Of a stretch of 64,000 nucleotides of DNA, positions 42,753 through 50,791 are shown piece after piece. Made by a program: the position numbers and the translations under genes. This DNA is from Nocardia arthritidis. Lineage in GTDB: Bacteria; Actinomycetota; Actinomycetes; Mycobacteriales; Mycobacteriaceae. The stretch is taken from NCBI RefSeq assembly GCF_011801145.1, contig NZ_CP046172.1, positions 9,734,001 through 9,798,000 on the forward strand, in the 5' to 3' direction. The notes under the pieces are model-generated. The model searched no databases and was not told where the DNA came from. It saw only the letters and a list, made by a program, of their open reading frames with translations. Positions within the stretch are counted from its first letter, which is position 1. The number at the start of each line of letters is the position of its first letter.

Positions 42753-43400
42753 TCAGATACCCGCGATGGTCTCGGGCGCCCGTTCGGCCCGGCTGAGTGC
42801 GCGCAGTACGGCCGTTTGGCCGTGGCGGGCCACCGCCAGTCGGGCGAGCAGGTCGAGTACGGGTTCGAAAACCTGCGGCGGGAGCGGGGGTGTCGTGATG
42901 TTGGCGCTCACGGCGAGGTCGTCCGAGTGCACGACGATCTCCATCAAGCGGGTCAGCAGGAAATCGTCCAGTAGCAATTTGCCGGTGAAGAACGCGACGA
43001 TACGGTGGGCGGGCTCGGCCGCCAGGGCCGAACGCTGCTGAGCCACAGTCGATTCGACCTCGGCGACCAGCGCCTGTGCGCCCTGCGCCGCCGCGGCCTC
43101 ACCGCCTTGCCGGATGCGCACGCTGATCTCGTCGTCCACGTCGGCCTCGAATGCGGTGGCCCCAGCATAGAATTCGGCAACCGTCAGCGGAACGCCGTCG
43201 GGAACCTCGGCCGCCAGCGCTCGCGATACGTGCAGGACCTGTGCGCCCAGGTGACCGGCGAGCCCGCGAACACTGAACTCCGGCAACGCACTCGGCCGAT
43301 CCCACACCGCGGCCACCGCCGGATCGGCGAGCAGCCGCGCCGCCGACTCGGCCGCCGCCAAATACGCATCCCTGATCGCGCTCAAACCCTCGCCCTTCAA
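42753..43400 (-). CDS. Maleylpyruvate-isomerase-type mycothiol-dependent protein
   Basis: A 215-residue DinB-like bundle of the MDMPI N-terminal domain family. It has metal-site His in LAGHLGAQVLHVSRAL and in LMEIVVHSDDLAVS, and the family's AAAESAARLLADP beginning. Members bind a divalent metal and use mycothiol as cofactor for isomerisation, thiol transfer or detoxification. The substrate is unknown. The gene stands alone on the minus strand, convergent with aroQ. Together with the DinB gene at 2.8 kb it supports a mycothiol-producing host. Confidence 0.87.
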   Translation of the reverse strand: MKGEGLSAIRDAYLAAAESAARLLADPAVAAVWDRPSALPEFSVRGLAGHLGAQVLHVSRALAAEVPDGVPLTVAEFYAGATAFEADVDDEISVRIRQGGEAAAAQGAQALVAEVESTVAQQRSALAAEPAHRIVAFFTGKLLLDDFLLTRLMEIVVHSDDLAVSANITTPPLPPQVFEPVLDLLARLAVARHGQTAVLRALSRAERAPETIAGI

Positions 43401-43502
43401 CTATGCCCACGGAACCGTATCCCGATCCCGCCTCGTGGGCATCTCGATCGCTGGCTTCTAGCTGGCACCCCGTACAGTTCGAAGACGGGTGCGGCGCGGG
43501 TT

Positions 43503-43952
43503 TCAGGCGATCCGGAAGACCGGGAAACCCGGTGCGATCGCGGCCAATTCGGCGTCGGTGGAGTCGTTGGTGACGCCTTCGAAGAATTTGCCGACCTCCC
43601 AGCCCCACTTCTGCAGGTAGAGGCGCAGCACCGCAACCTTGTTCGCATCGGCGATCTCGGTGGCGGTGAACGCCTCGGCCTTACGGCCGAGCCGCAGTTC
43701 ACCATCGCCCGCGGCCCGCAGGTTGCGCACCCACTGGGTGTGGCCGCGGGGTGCCACCAGATAGCGGGTGCCGTCGGCGTCGATCAGCAGGTTCACCATC
43801 GTGGTCCGCCATTCGCCGGTCTTGCGGCCGCGCACCGCGAGCAGTCGCGAGCCCATGACGCTGATGCCGACCCGGGGCAGCCAGTTGGCGATCTTGTTCA
43901 TGATCGGGTCGAAGCCGGTGGGGGCGAGGTAGCGGGTGGCTTGGGCGTTCAT
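43503..43952 (-). CDS. Deazaflavin-dependent (Ddn-like) oxidoreductase
   Basis: A 149-residue split-barrel protein of the F420-dependent nitroreductase (Ddn) family. It shows LLAVRGRKTGEWRTTMVNLL, the family motif GRKTG with the F420-contact residues, then RYLVAPRGHTQWVRNLRA. It should reduce quinones or other electrophiles with F420H2. ATG 43952 has GGAGAAGG upstream. Two similar dyads (GAGCACTGCTC and AGAGCAGCGCTCT) flank its likely promoter, TTGACT lying between them, so a TetR-type repressor encoded elsewhere probably controls it. Confidence 0.92.
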   Translation of the reverse strand: MNAQATRYLAPTGFDPIMNKIANWLPRVGISVMGSRLLAVRGRKTGEWRTTMVNLLIDADGTRYLVAPRGHTQWVRNLRAAGDGELRLGRKAEAFTATEIADANKVAVLRLYLQKWGWEVGKFFEGVTNDSTDAELAAIAPGFPVFRIA

Positions 43953-43967
43953 GGCCTTCTCCTTTGT

Positions 43968-43978
43968 GAGCACTGCTC
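43968..43978. promoter_or_regulatory. Operator dyad proximal to the Ddn-like gene
   Basis: GAGCA-C-TGCTC is a perfect dyad between the ribosome site and the likely promoter of the gene at 43503-43952. It matches the dyad at 44021-44033 in arm sequence. Confidence 0.6.
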
Positions 43979-44020
43979 TCTGTTGTGAACAAGTGTCACA
44001 CCGGGGCGGGTAATAAGTCA

Positions 44021-44033
44021 AGAGCAGCGCTCT
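44021..44033. promoter_or_regulatory. Operator dyad distal to the Ddn-like gene
   Basis: AGAGC-AGC-GCTCT, centred 54 bases from the proximal dyad, lies immediately upstream of a TTGACT -35-like hexamer read on the minus strand. Confidence 0.6.
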
Positions 44034-44075
44034 CTTTCTTGTTTTCGCAGGTGAACAAGGCCCTGAACGCAAAAC

Positions 44076-44100
44076 GACCCCGGCCGGTGCGGCCGGGGTC
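44076..44100 (-). terminator. Intrinsic terminator of the secreted-protein gene
   Basis: GACCCCGGCCG-GTG-CGGCCGGGGTC is an 11-bp perfect stem with a three-base loop. On the minus strand it comes 14 bases after the stop of the gene at 44115 and is followed by GTTTTGCG. Confidence 0.88.
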
Positions 44101-44114
44101 GATTCGGAGTGGGA

Positions 44115-45017
44115 TCAGTTGTGCGGTACGTCCGCCGCGGTGGGCGCGGTCGACTCCACCTGCGGCTGCGACTCCACCTGCGGCTTGTCGGCCCACTTGG
44201 TGGTGCCCGGCTCGGCCTGCATCGTGTTGAGCAGGTCGATACCCGCGACGACCAGCGTCGGACCGCCCGCGACAATGGTGCCGATCAGGCCGCCGATGCT
44301 CGCGCCGGTGACGATCCCGGGCAGGCAGCCGACGCCGAACAGCGGCAGACCGAAGACGCAGCCGACACCCGCGCCGATGGCGGTGCCGACGAATTGGCCG
44401 ATCGTCGTCGCGAGACCGAACTTGCTGGAGAAGTCGTTGCGCGCCCGCTCGTCCTCGACCGCCGAGGCGATCGGCTTGACCACGAACTGCCGGTCGGCGA
44501 CCTGCACACCCGCCGGCTTGTCCGGGGTGAGCTCCAGCACGGTGTTGTCCTTCGCGGCGACCGCCTTGACCGGCACCGCGGCCCCGTCGACCTTGAACTC
44601 GAGCGGTAGCGAGAGCACCGTCGCGCCCTTGTCGTCCTTGATGTCGACGATCTGAGCCTTCGGCGCATCGGGCGTATCGCCAGGCCGCTCGACGAGCGCG
44701 AACGTCCCACCTTTGAGCGTGGCGACGACGGTCTTGTCCACCAGCTTGACCGAGTATTTGAGTCCGGCAGCGGCGGGTGTGGAGTCGGCGACCTTGAACT
44801 CGAGCGGTAGCGAAGTCACCGTCGCACCCGTGCCATCCGTGACGGCGGCGCTCGCGGTCTGCGGCGGCTCGGGCTGCAGGGTAATCGCTCCGGGTCCGGT
44901 GACCGAGTATCCGGGCACCGTATCGGCAGGTGCGGGGTCGGCGCCTGCGGTCCCTACACCGACAACCAAGCCGCCGATGGCGAATAGTGCTGCGGCGGAG
45001 AGACTTCTGAGGTTCAT
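44115..45017 (-). CDS. Secreted protein with duplicated beta domain and glycine-rich membrane-like C-terminus
   Basis: A 300-residue protein with a Sec signal peptide ending in AGA-DP. Two short beta-rich repeats follow; each contains VTSLPLEFKV or VLSLPLEFKV, the second with a VPVKAVAAKDNTVL strand. Next comes a glycine-zipper-like hydrophobic segment (TIGQFVGTAIGAGVGCVFGLPLFGVGCLPGIVTGASIGGLIGTIVAGG) with two Cys, and a Gln/Pro/Ser-rich tail containing PQVESQPQVES. It resembles uncharacterised Nocardia secreted proteins. The zipper could insert in the outer mycomembrane or another membrane. ATG 45017 follows GGAAG. A strong terminator closes the transcript, so it is monocistronic. Confidence 0.78.
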   Translation of the reverse strand: MNLRSLSAAALFAIGGLVVGVGTAGADPAPADTVPGYSVTGPGAITLQPEPPQTASAAVTDGTGATVTSLPLEFKVADSTPAAAGLKYSVKLVDKTVVATLKGGTFALVERPGDTPDAPKAQIVDIKDDKGATVLSLPLEFKVDGAAVPVKAVAAKDNTVLELTPDKPAGVQVADRQFVVKPIASAVEDERARNDFSSKFGLATTIGQFVGTAIGAGVGCVFGLPLFGVGCLPGIVTGASIGGLIGTIVAGGPTLVVAGIDLLNTMQAEPGTTKWADKPQVESQPQVESTAPTAADVPHN

Positions 45018-45195
45018 GCGGCTTCCAATCGATGACGAACGCCACGAGCGTGCGAATAATCGGTACAACGCACCTCGCGTACGGTGTCGACGGTCGCCAG
45101 CGAGGAGGCACCGTGAGCGTAATCGACCGGAGGCCCCACCTCCACATACGGGAATAGCCCGAATTCCTTGGGCTATCCCCACTTTCACAGCAGCG

Positions 45196-45576
45196 TCACA
45201 CGGTCCCGAGGGGATTGAGTACGGCGAAGCGCCATTGGCCGCCGTCGACCTGCCGAGCGATATTTGCCGTTGTGCCGCTGGGGAATACGCGCGTGCCATC
45301 GGGGGCATCGATTTCGAGGGTCCAGTCGGTGACCAGTAGCGCCGAATCCGCGGCGACGAGCGCGTGCCTCGGGGTGTTGGCCAGCCGCGCGCCCGCGGCG
45401 ACCGTGCCGCTGATCTCGCGGTGCAGGTCGTCCCGACCGGTGATGACGGCGCCCGAGGTGGTGCGCATTACCGCGCCGGGCGCGAGGAGCGCCAGCACGC
45501 CTGCCACGTCGCCCGCGTTGAGGCGCTCCTCGAAGACGGCGGGTAGCTGAGCGGGATCGGTGATCCGGGTGTCCAT
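45196..45576 (-). CDS. SnoaL/NTF2-like protein (YybH type)
   Basis: A 126-residue single-domain NTF2 fold: an opening helix (PAVFEERLNAGDVAGVLALLAPGAVM), the GRDDLHREI helix, and strands ending in GQWRFAVLNPLGT. Such proteins bind or isomerise small molecules, but the pocket gives no clue to a substrate. ATG 45576 has AAGGGAAT upstream; the frame is open for 13 further codons without a better site. Neighbours on the same strand (secreted protein and L,D-transpeptidase genes) are separated by more than 100 bases, so it is probably transcribed alone. Confidence 0.85.
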   Translation of the reverse strand: MDTRITDPAQLPAVFEERLNAGDVAGVLALLAPGAVMRTTSGAVITGRDDLHREISGTVAAGARLANTPRHALVAADSALLVTDWTLEIDAPDGTRVFPSGTTANIARQVDGGQWRFAVLNPLGTV

Positions 45577-45691
45577 GACGGTATTCCCTTCCGCGTACCG
45601 GTGATTGGACCTCAATGGTCCGCACCCGCCGAATCCGCGGCGAGGTGGAAATCTGCCCCGGCATGGTCGGAAACGGTCAATCCCCGTGGTG

Positions 45692-46300
45692 CTACTCCAC
45701 TACCTCGACCACGTCACCGGGTTCGAGGTATTCGAAGAATGCGCGGGCGCCGTCCGGCGTCATTCGGACGCAGCCGTGTGACGGCTCCTCGATCGGCCCG
45801 ATGTGGGTGGCGATATCCCCGTTGAAGAAGACCGCATAGCGCATTTCCGCGTTGTGCAGCGTGCTCCAGTGGTAGATCTCCTTGAAATTGACGCGAAAAA
45901 CACCGGGTGGCGTTTCATAACCGGGCCGCCCGAACGAGACCGGGGTGGGACCGTAGGTCACCTTCCCGCTGTCCATCAGCCAGCCCTCGTTCGTAGACAG
46001 CCGGAAGCAGGCTCGGGCATGCGCCGAGCACGGCGCCGTTACCGGTGCGGGCGGCAGCAGCGCGGGAAGTCCCGGAAGCGCGGGCACGCTCGGCAAATCC
46101 GGAATTTCCGGCCCGGCGGGCACCTCGGGGCCCGCCGACCACAGCGGACCGGCGGGCCACAACGGACCCGCCGACCACAGCGGTTGAGCCTGCGCGGAAA
46201 CCTCCGTCCCGAATCCGGCGGCCGTCACTCCGGCGACAACCGCGGCCCGAGCACCCCACCGGTTGATCGCACTCTCGCTCTTTTTCCGGTGTCTGCCCAC
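45692..46300 (-). CDS. L,D-transpeptidase (YkuD domain), secreted
   Basis: A 202-residue exported enzyme that forms 3-3 crosslinks or related peptidoglycan bonds. After a signal peptide, residues ~38-65 are a repeat of LWSAGP/LWPAGP/EVPAGP, then Pro-rich spacer. The YkuD domain (~95-202) has the active-site motif HIGPIEEPSHGCVRM with Cys177 and the distal His. It is small and has no Ig-like domains, unlike mycobacterial LdtMt2. A Cys pair (PCSAHARAC) precedes the domain. Start ATG 46300. Wall-linked location is inferred from the signal and the short linker. Confidence 0.92.
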   Translation of the reverse strand: MGRHRKKSESAINRWGARAAVVAGVTAAGFGTEVSAQAQPLWSAGPLWPAGPLWSAGPEVPAGPEIPDLPSVPALPGLPALLPPAPVTAPCSAHARACFRLSTNEGWLMDSGKVTYGPTPVSFGRPGYETPPGVFRVNFKEIYHWSTLHNAEMRYAVFFNGDIATHIGPIEEPSHGCVRMTPDGARAFFEYLEPGDVVEVVE

Positions 46301-46450
46301 CTATTTCGTCCTCTCCACGGCCCGATGCCAAGCGCACCGGAACGCTAATATCCGAAACCGCGGAAAACCAGACAGATTAGGTGCAATTCAATTGATTTCA
46401 GTTGCCGATAAACAAATTTCGCGCGACGGGCAGGCGCACCGGGAGAACGG

Positions 46451-47254
46451 TCACCGTTGGGCGGCTTCGGGTTCCGGCAGGGTCTCGCCGGTCTCCAGCA
46501 GCGTCTTCAGATTCGCCAGAATGGCGGGCCAGCCCTCGCTGATACCCGCGAGCACACCGCTGCCCGGCCCGAAACCATCATGCACCACAGTGAGTTTCAC
46601 GATCTCACCCAGCGGCTCCAGCTCGAAGGTCACCTTCGACCGCGGCTCCGCGGCCCATTTCGCCAGCTGTTCCTCGCTGAAGTCGAAGGTCTCGGCGAAG
46701 GCCGGGTCGAAGGTGTGCCAGGTGTAGGACAGCCTGCGATACGGGTCGGCCTCCAGCACCACTTGCTCCGGATCCTTGCTGGACCAATCACCTTGGTGCC
46801 AAACCATTTCCGAGCCGGGCCGCCAGTCGGTATCGGCGGCGACACCCCAGTAGCGCTTGGTGAACGCGGGCTCGGTGAGCGCCTGCCAGAGCTTCTCCGG
46901 CGTGGTCTTGATGTATGTGGTGTATACGAATTCGGTCTCGGCCATGGGTTGCGCCTCCAGTGCTTTCTTCAGATCGGCGAGTGCGTGCACCCGCGCGCGG
47001 TCGTACTGCGTGATCCAGCGTTCGGCAATGGCGTTGATGGGTTCGGCATTGAGGTAGTGCAGTTTCTCCCGGCCGCTGCGCCGGGTGGCGATCAGGTTGG
47101 CCGCCTCCAGAATCGCGAGGTGCTTGCTCACCGACTGGCGCGCCATCGCCAGCCCGGCGCACAGTTCGCGCAGCGTCTGCCCGTTGCGGGCATTGAGGCT
47201 GTCGAGTAGCCGCCTGCGGTTGGGATCGGCGAGCGCCCGGAATACCTCGTCCAT
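46451..47254 (-). CDS. ArsR-type regulator fused to an SRPBCC (AHSA1-like) domain
   Basis: A 267-residue fusion. Residues 1 to ~95 are an ArsR winged helix (VFRALADPNRRRLLDSL, LCAGLAMARQSVSKHLAILEAANLI). Residues ~105-260 are an AHSA1/SRPBCC ligand-binding domain (FVYTTYIKTTPEKLWQALTEPAFTKRYWG). No metal-binding Cys cluster is seen, so it probably senses a hydrophobic ligand. ATG 47254 has GAAAGG upstream; ATG 47272 is also open. Two dyads of ATGCAGCC/GGCTGCAT type lie right at the promoter, so autoregulation is very likely. The fusion may link ligand binding to DNA release. An ABC transporter operon begins 160 bases away on the other strand and could be a second target. Confidence 0.92.
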   Translation of the reverse strand: MDEVFRALADPNRRRLLDSLNARNGQTLRELCAGLAMARQSVSKHLAILEAANLIATRRSGREKLHYLNAEPINAIAERWITQYDRARVHALADLKKALEAQPMAETEFVYTTYIKTTPEKLWQALTEPAFTKRYWGVAADTDWRPGSEMVWHQGDWSSKDPEQVVLEADPYRRLSYTWHTFDPAFAETFDFSEEQLAKWAAEPRSKVTFELEPLGEIVKLTVVHDGFGPGSGVLAGISEGWPAILANLKTLLETGETLPEPEAAQR

Positions 47255-47271
47255 ATCGCCTTTCCGATTCA

Positions 47272-47291
47272 TGCAGCCATTTGGCTGCATT
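47272..47291. promoter_or_regulatory. ArsR-SRPBCC operator 1
   Basis: ATGCAGCCA-TT-TGGCTGCAT, perfect 9-base arms. It lies 17 bases upstream of the chosen ATG and would cover the transcription start. Confidence 0.75.
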
Positions 47292-47304
47292 TCCCGAGAT
47301 TAGG

Positions 47305-47320
47305 CAGCCGAGAGGCTGCA
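47305..47320. promoter_or_regulatory. ArsR-SRPBCC operator 2
   Basis: GCAGCC-GAGA-GGCTGC repeats the arms of operator 1 with a longer spacer; AT follows the right arm. Centre-to-centre distance is about 31 bases, three helical turns. Confidence 0.65.
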
Positions 47321-47412
47321 TGTCAATGGGGTTGCGCCGCAGAAACAGCATTGTGGCGTCGAAATGTAGTAGGTATGCTATGAACAATCCCTGACTTACA
47401 ACGGAGGAAAGT

Positions 47413-48339
47413 ATGACCGCGGGGGAGGACGTCGTACTCGACGTCTCGCAATTGCGCATGAGATACGGCACGAAAGACGTCCTGCACGGCGTCGACTTCC
47501 AGGCCCGGCACGGCGAGGTGGTGGCGCTGCTCGGGCCGAACGGGGCGGGCAAAACCACCACCATCGAAATACTCGAGGGGTTCCGCAGCCCATCCGCCGG
47601 ACGGGTCGAGGTGCTCGGCGTCAACCCGATACACGGCGGCGAGGCGTGGCGCGCCCGGATCGGCGTCGTCCTGCAATCCTGGCGCGACCATGCCAAATGG
47701 ACGGTGCGCCAACTACTTTCGCACCTCGGCAGCTACTACGCGCCCTACGGCACCGAACGCATCCGAAGACCTTGGAACACCGACGAACTCATCGCCACCG
47801 TCGGGCTCACCGCACAGGCCGGGAACAGAATCAAGACGCTCTCCGGCGGCCAGCGGCGCAGGCTCGACGTGGCGATCGGCATCGTCGGCAGGCCCGAACT
47901 GCTGTTCCTCGACGAGCCGACAACGGGATTCGATCCCGAGGCGCGCCGGGAATTCCACGACCTGGTGCACCGCCTCGCCGACGACGACACCACCATCCTG
48001 CTCACCACCCACGATCTCGACGAGGCGGAAAAACTCGCGGACCGCATCCTGATCCTGGCGGGCGGCCGGATCATCGCCGACGGCTCGGCCGACGAACTGT
48101 CCCGCAGCATCGCGGTCGAGGCCGAGATCAGGTGGACCAGGGACGGGCAGCGGTACGTGCACACCACGAACGAGTCGACCAAATTCGTGTACGAGCTGTT
48201 CAAACAGTACGGCGAGGAGATCGGCGAACTAGAGGTGCGGCGGGCGTCGCTGGAGGAGACGTATATGACCCTGGTGCGGCAATTCGAATCCGGGCAACAG
48301 CAGACCGAGGTGCGCACGCTGGAGGAGGTGTCGCGATGA
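47413..48339 (+). CDS. ABC transporter ATP-binding protein (exporter)
   Basis: A 308-residue nucleotide-binding subunit for an ABC-2-type exporter. Walker A is GPNGAGKTTT, the signature is LSGGQRRRLD, Walker B is LLFLDEPTTGFDP, and the switch His is in LLTTHDLDEAEKL. A ~70-residue C-terminal extension (IRWTRDGQRYVHTTNES...) is typical of the drug/lantibiotic-like exporter branch. ATG 47413 follows GGAGGAAAG. Its stop overlaps the permease start (ATGA), so one dimeric exporter is built from both genes. Substrate unknown; a small XRE protein ends the operon. Confidence 0.96.
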   Translation: MTAGEDVVLDVSQLRMRYGTKDVLHGVDFQARHGEVVALLGPNGAGKTTTIEILEGFRSPSAGRVEVLGVNPIHGGEAWRARIGVVLQSWRDHAKWTVRQLLSHLGSYYAPYGTERIRRPWNTDELIATVGLTAQAGNRIKTLSGGQRRRLDVAIGIVGRPELLFLDEPTTGFDPEARREFHDLVHRLADDDTTILLTTHDLDEAEKLADRILILAGGRIIADGSADELSRSIAVEAEIRWTRDGQRYVHTTNESTKFVYELFKQYGEEIGELEVRRASLEETYMTLVRQFESGQQQTEVRTLEEVSR

Positions 48340-49187
48340 ATCCGATGGTCACCGCGGTCCGCGCCGGAATCCAGCGCGGGGTACTGGAATTGGGACAGAT
48401 GGCGACCAACCCGGAGGATCTCTTCGGCGCGCTGTTCTTTCCGATCGGCACGATCGTCGCGCTGTACTTCATGCGCAACGGCCATTTCGCCGACAGCGGT
48501 TTCGGCCTCGGCGCGCTGGCGCTGCCGAGCATCCTCGGCATGCTGATCGCCTTCAACGGCACGCTGGTCATGGCACAGTTGCTCGTCGTAGAGAAGGAAG
48601 ACGGAACCTTGTTGCGCGCCAAGGCAACTCCCAACGGTATGACCGGTTATCTGATCGGCAAGATCGTCACGGTGTCGTGCTGGGTGCTCTTCCAATTCAC
48701 GGTGGTCCTGGTAGCCGGATTGATCCTGATCGGGGGAACCAGGATGGGAACCGCCACGGCCTGGATCGAACTGATCGGCATCGTGCTCCTCGGACTGCTG
48801 GCGACCCTGCCGATCGGCGCCATCCTCGGGTCGGTGCTCAGCAGTCCGCGCAGCTTCGCCGTGGTCTCCCTGGTGGTCATGGTCGTGGTCTCGATCTCCG
48901 GGATCTTCTATCCGATCTCCTCACTGTCCGGCTGGCTACAGGGCCTCGGGCAGGTGTTCCCGATCTACTGGATGGGCCTCGGCGTCCGGTCGGCCATGCT
49001 CCCCGATGCCATGTCCGCGGTCGAAATCGGCCAATCCTGGCGGCATTTCGAGACATTCGGCGCGCTCGGCGCCTGGGTGGTCGTCGGCTTGATACTCGCC
49101 CCGATCACGCTGCGGCGGATGGCCCGCAGGGAGTCCGGATCCGGCGTCGACGGCCGGCGTGATAAGGCTTTGCAACGTGCCTACTGA
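48336..49187 (+). CDS. ABC-2-type permease
   Basis: A 283-residue membrane subunit with six helices. The first stretch (LFGALFFPIGTIVALYFM) is followed by the amphipathic LVVEKEDGTLLRAKATPNGMTGYLIGKIV segment typical of ABC-2 permeases, and the last helices end at RRMARRESG. It starts inside the ATGA overlap with the ATPase gene. With that subunit it should export a hydrophobic or peptide substrate. Its 3' end overlaps the small XRE gene by 11 bases, which implies translational coupling of the regulator-like protein to transporter synthesis. Confidence 0.93.
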   Translation: MNPMVTAVRAGIQRGVLELGQMATNPEDLFGALFFPIGTIVALYFMRNGHFADSGFGLGALALPSILGMLIAFNGTLVMAQLLVVEKEDGTLLRAKATPNGMTGYLIGKIVTVSCWVLFQFTVVLVAGLILIGGTRMGTATAWIELIGIVLLGLLATLPIGAILGSVLSSPRSFAVVSLVVMVVVSISGIFYPISSLSGWLQGLGQVFPIYWMGLGVRSAMLPDAMSAVEIGQSWRHFETFGALGAWVVVGLILAPITLRRMARRESGSGVDGRRDKALQRAY

Positions 49188-49419
49188 GGTCATCTACAAC
49201 CGGATCGCGATGCTGCGCGCCGAGCGCGGCATCTCCCGGCGCGAGCTGGCCGATGCGCTCGGCGTGCACTACCAGACCATCGGATATCTGGAGCGCGGCG
49301 AGTACAGCCCGAGCCTGCATCTGGCGCTGCGCATCGCCGCCTACTTCGAGGTTGCGGTGGAGGTCGTCTTCTCCACCGCCCCCTTCCCCAGACTCGGCTC
49401 GGACGCTCACTCCGCCTGA
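49177..49419 (+). CDS. Small XRE-family regulator, last gene of the ABC operon
   Basis: An 80-residue protein that is almost entirely a Cro/C1 helix-turn-helix (RIAMLRAERGISRRELADALGVHYQTIGYLERGEYSPSLHLALRIAAYFEVAVEVVFS). This type is common as a feedback regulator at the end of transporter operons. GTG 49177 is the likely start, overlapping the permease stop. Its stop overlaps the convergent oxidoreductase gene by 13 bases. It probably binds its own operon's promoter near 47400, but no matching operator was identified with certainty. Confidence 0.9.
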   Translation: MPTEVIYNRIAMLRAERGISRRELADALGVHYQTIGYLERGEYSPSLHLALRIAAYFEVAVEVVFSTAPFPRLGSDAHSA

Positions 49420-50291
49420 GCGGTGCCGCCGATCAACCGGTAGACCGGAACCACCTCGCCCGACGCCTCACTCGCGGCGATGGCCCGACGCCAAAGCCCC
49501 TGTGCGGCATGGGAAAGCGTCGCATCGACGCCCACCTCCACACTGGCGTCGATGATGTGCTGAGCGCCCGCGTCCATCATCTTCAGCGAGGCAAGGGTGC
49601 CCCAGCCGCCCGCCTTGGCGGCCGCCGCGAAATCGGCGATGAAATACGGGTACGCATCGGCGGAGCGCAACGCGTAGGGCAGGAACTGATCAATATCGTG
49701 ACCGGAGCGTGCGATCACCGCGAGCGCCTGTTCGAAGGCGAGCATCCACGGATGGAAAATGATCAGTCCGGCCTGGTAGAAGACCTGGGCGAGCCCGTCA
49801 TCGACGCCGAGGTACTCCTGCGGGCTCAACGGACGCAGCAGTTCGGCGTGCGCGTCGAAGACCTCCTGCGGGCCGCTGTAGAAGATGTAGGACGCCGGGT
49901 GCGTGATATTGTCGCCCGCCGACATGACGCCACCGGAAATGAACTGCGCCCCATGGGATCTCACCCATTCACCGCCCTTGCGCGCCTGCTCCGGCGAATC
50001 GGAGGACAGATTCGCGATCACCTTGCCGGGGAGGTGGTCGACCGCCTGCCCCAGGACGTCGTACATGGCGGCGTAGTGGGTGAGGCTGAGCACGGACACC
50101 TCGTTGGCGTCCAGCGCGTCGGCCACGGACGCGGCCCGCTTCGCGCCGAGTGCGACCATCTCGTCGACCTTGCCCGCGCTGCGGTTCCACACGGTCACCT
50201 CGACGCCGGCCGCCAGGAAGGCCCGGACCATCGCCTGCCCCATCGGGCCGAGGCCGATGACGGAGACGGAACGGGTGCTGCTGTCGGACAT
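49407..50291 (-). CDS. Imine-reductase-like NAD(P)-dependent oxidoreductase
   Basis: 294 residues. The N-terminal Rossmann fold (VIGLGPMGQAMVRAFLAAG) is followed by VTVWNRSAGK, the NADP-type pattern, and NLSSDSPEQARKGGEW, which resembles the NLTSGTPEEA-type segment of imine reductases. The C-terminal helical domain (LIIFHPWMLAFEQALAVIARSG) forms the dimer that holds the active site. Members reduce cyclic imines or related groups, or act as 3-hydroxyacid dehydrogenases; the substrate here is unknown. It is divergent from an HxlR-type regulator, the usual arrangement for a regulated stress- or substrate-responsive oxidoreductase. Confidence 0.88.
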   Translation of the reverse strand: MSDSSTRSVSVIGLGPMGQAMVRAFLAAGVEVTVWNRSAGKVDEMVALGAKRAASVADALDANEVSVLSLTHYAAMYDVLGQAVDHLPGKVIANLSSDSPEQARKGGEWVRSHGAQFISGGVMSAGDNITHPASYIFYSGPQEVFDAHAELLRPLSPQEYLGVDDGLAQVFYQAGLIIFHPWMLAFEQALAVIARSGHDIDQFLPYALRSADAYPYFIADFAAAAKAGGWGTLASLKMMDAGAQHIIDASVEVGVDATLSHAAQGLWRRAIAASEASGEVVPVYRLIGGTAQAE

Positions 50292-50437
50292 GCTGTATCC
50301 CTTCGGATCTGGAGTCGGTTGAATGTCGGCGCCGGAATGTATGGTTCATCGCCGCAGGTAGAGTCGGGAAGACCGCACGTTCGAGTTCGGTTGCTTACCT
50401 CGAGGTTCGAAATAAGGTCACAGGGAGTGCGTGGAAT

Positions 50438-50791
50438 ATGAGCAGTGATGCGGATCACGAGGAAGTCTGCGGGATGTCGCTGGCGATCGACGTCGTCGGC
50501 GGAAAGTGGAAGATGCACCTGATGTGGGTGCTCGGCTCCGGACCGGTGCGGTTCGGGCAGATCCGCAAGCTGCTGCAGGGCGTCAGCGAGAAGGTGCTCG
50601 CGGAGAATCTGCGTCAGCTGGAGGCCAACGGCATCGTGCACCGCGAGATCTACCCGGAGATCCCGCCGCGCGTGGAGTACTCGCTCACCCCACTCGGCCA
50701 GGAGCTGGCCGAGGCGCTGCGTCCGCTGGAGGAGTGGGGCGACAAGAACCGCCGCCAGCTCACCGAGAACCTGCTCGCCTCGGCGAGTTAG
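50438..50791 (+). CDS. HxlR-family regulator
   Basis: A 117-residue winged-helix protein: VCGMSLAIDVVGGKWKMHLMWVLGSGPVRFGQIRKLLQGVSEKVLAENLRQLEANGIVHREIYPEIPPRVEYSLTPLG, containing the family's conserved Cys12 near the N-terminus that can act as a redox or electrophile sensor. ATG 50438 follows AGGGAG. It is divergent from the imine-reductase-like gene (146-base gap) and probably activates it when modified at Cys. TTCGAG/CTCGAG-type half-sites occur in the gap. Its end overlaps the convergent glycerate kinase gene by 32 bases. Confidence 0.92.
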   Translation: MSSDADHEEVCGMSLAIDVVGGKWKMHLMWVLGSGPVRFGQIRKLLQGVSEKVLAENLRQLEANGIVHREIYPEIPPRVEYSLTPLGQELAEALRPLEEWGDKNRRQLTENLLASAS

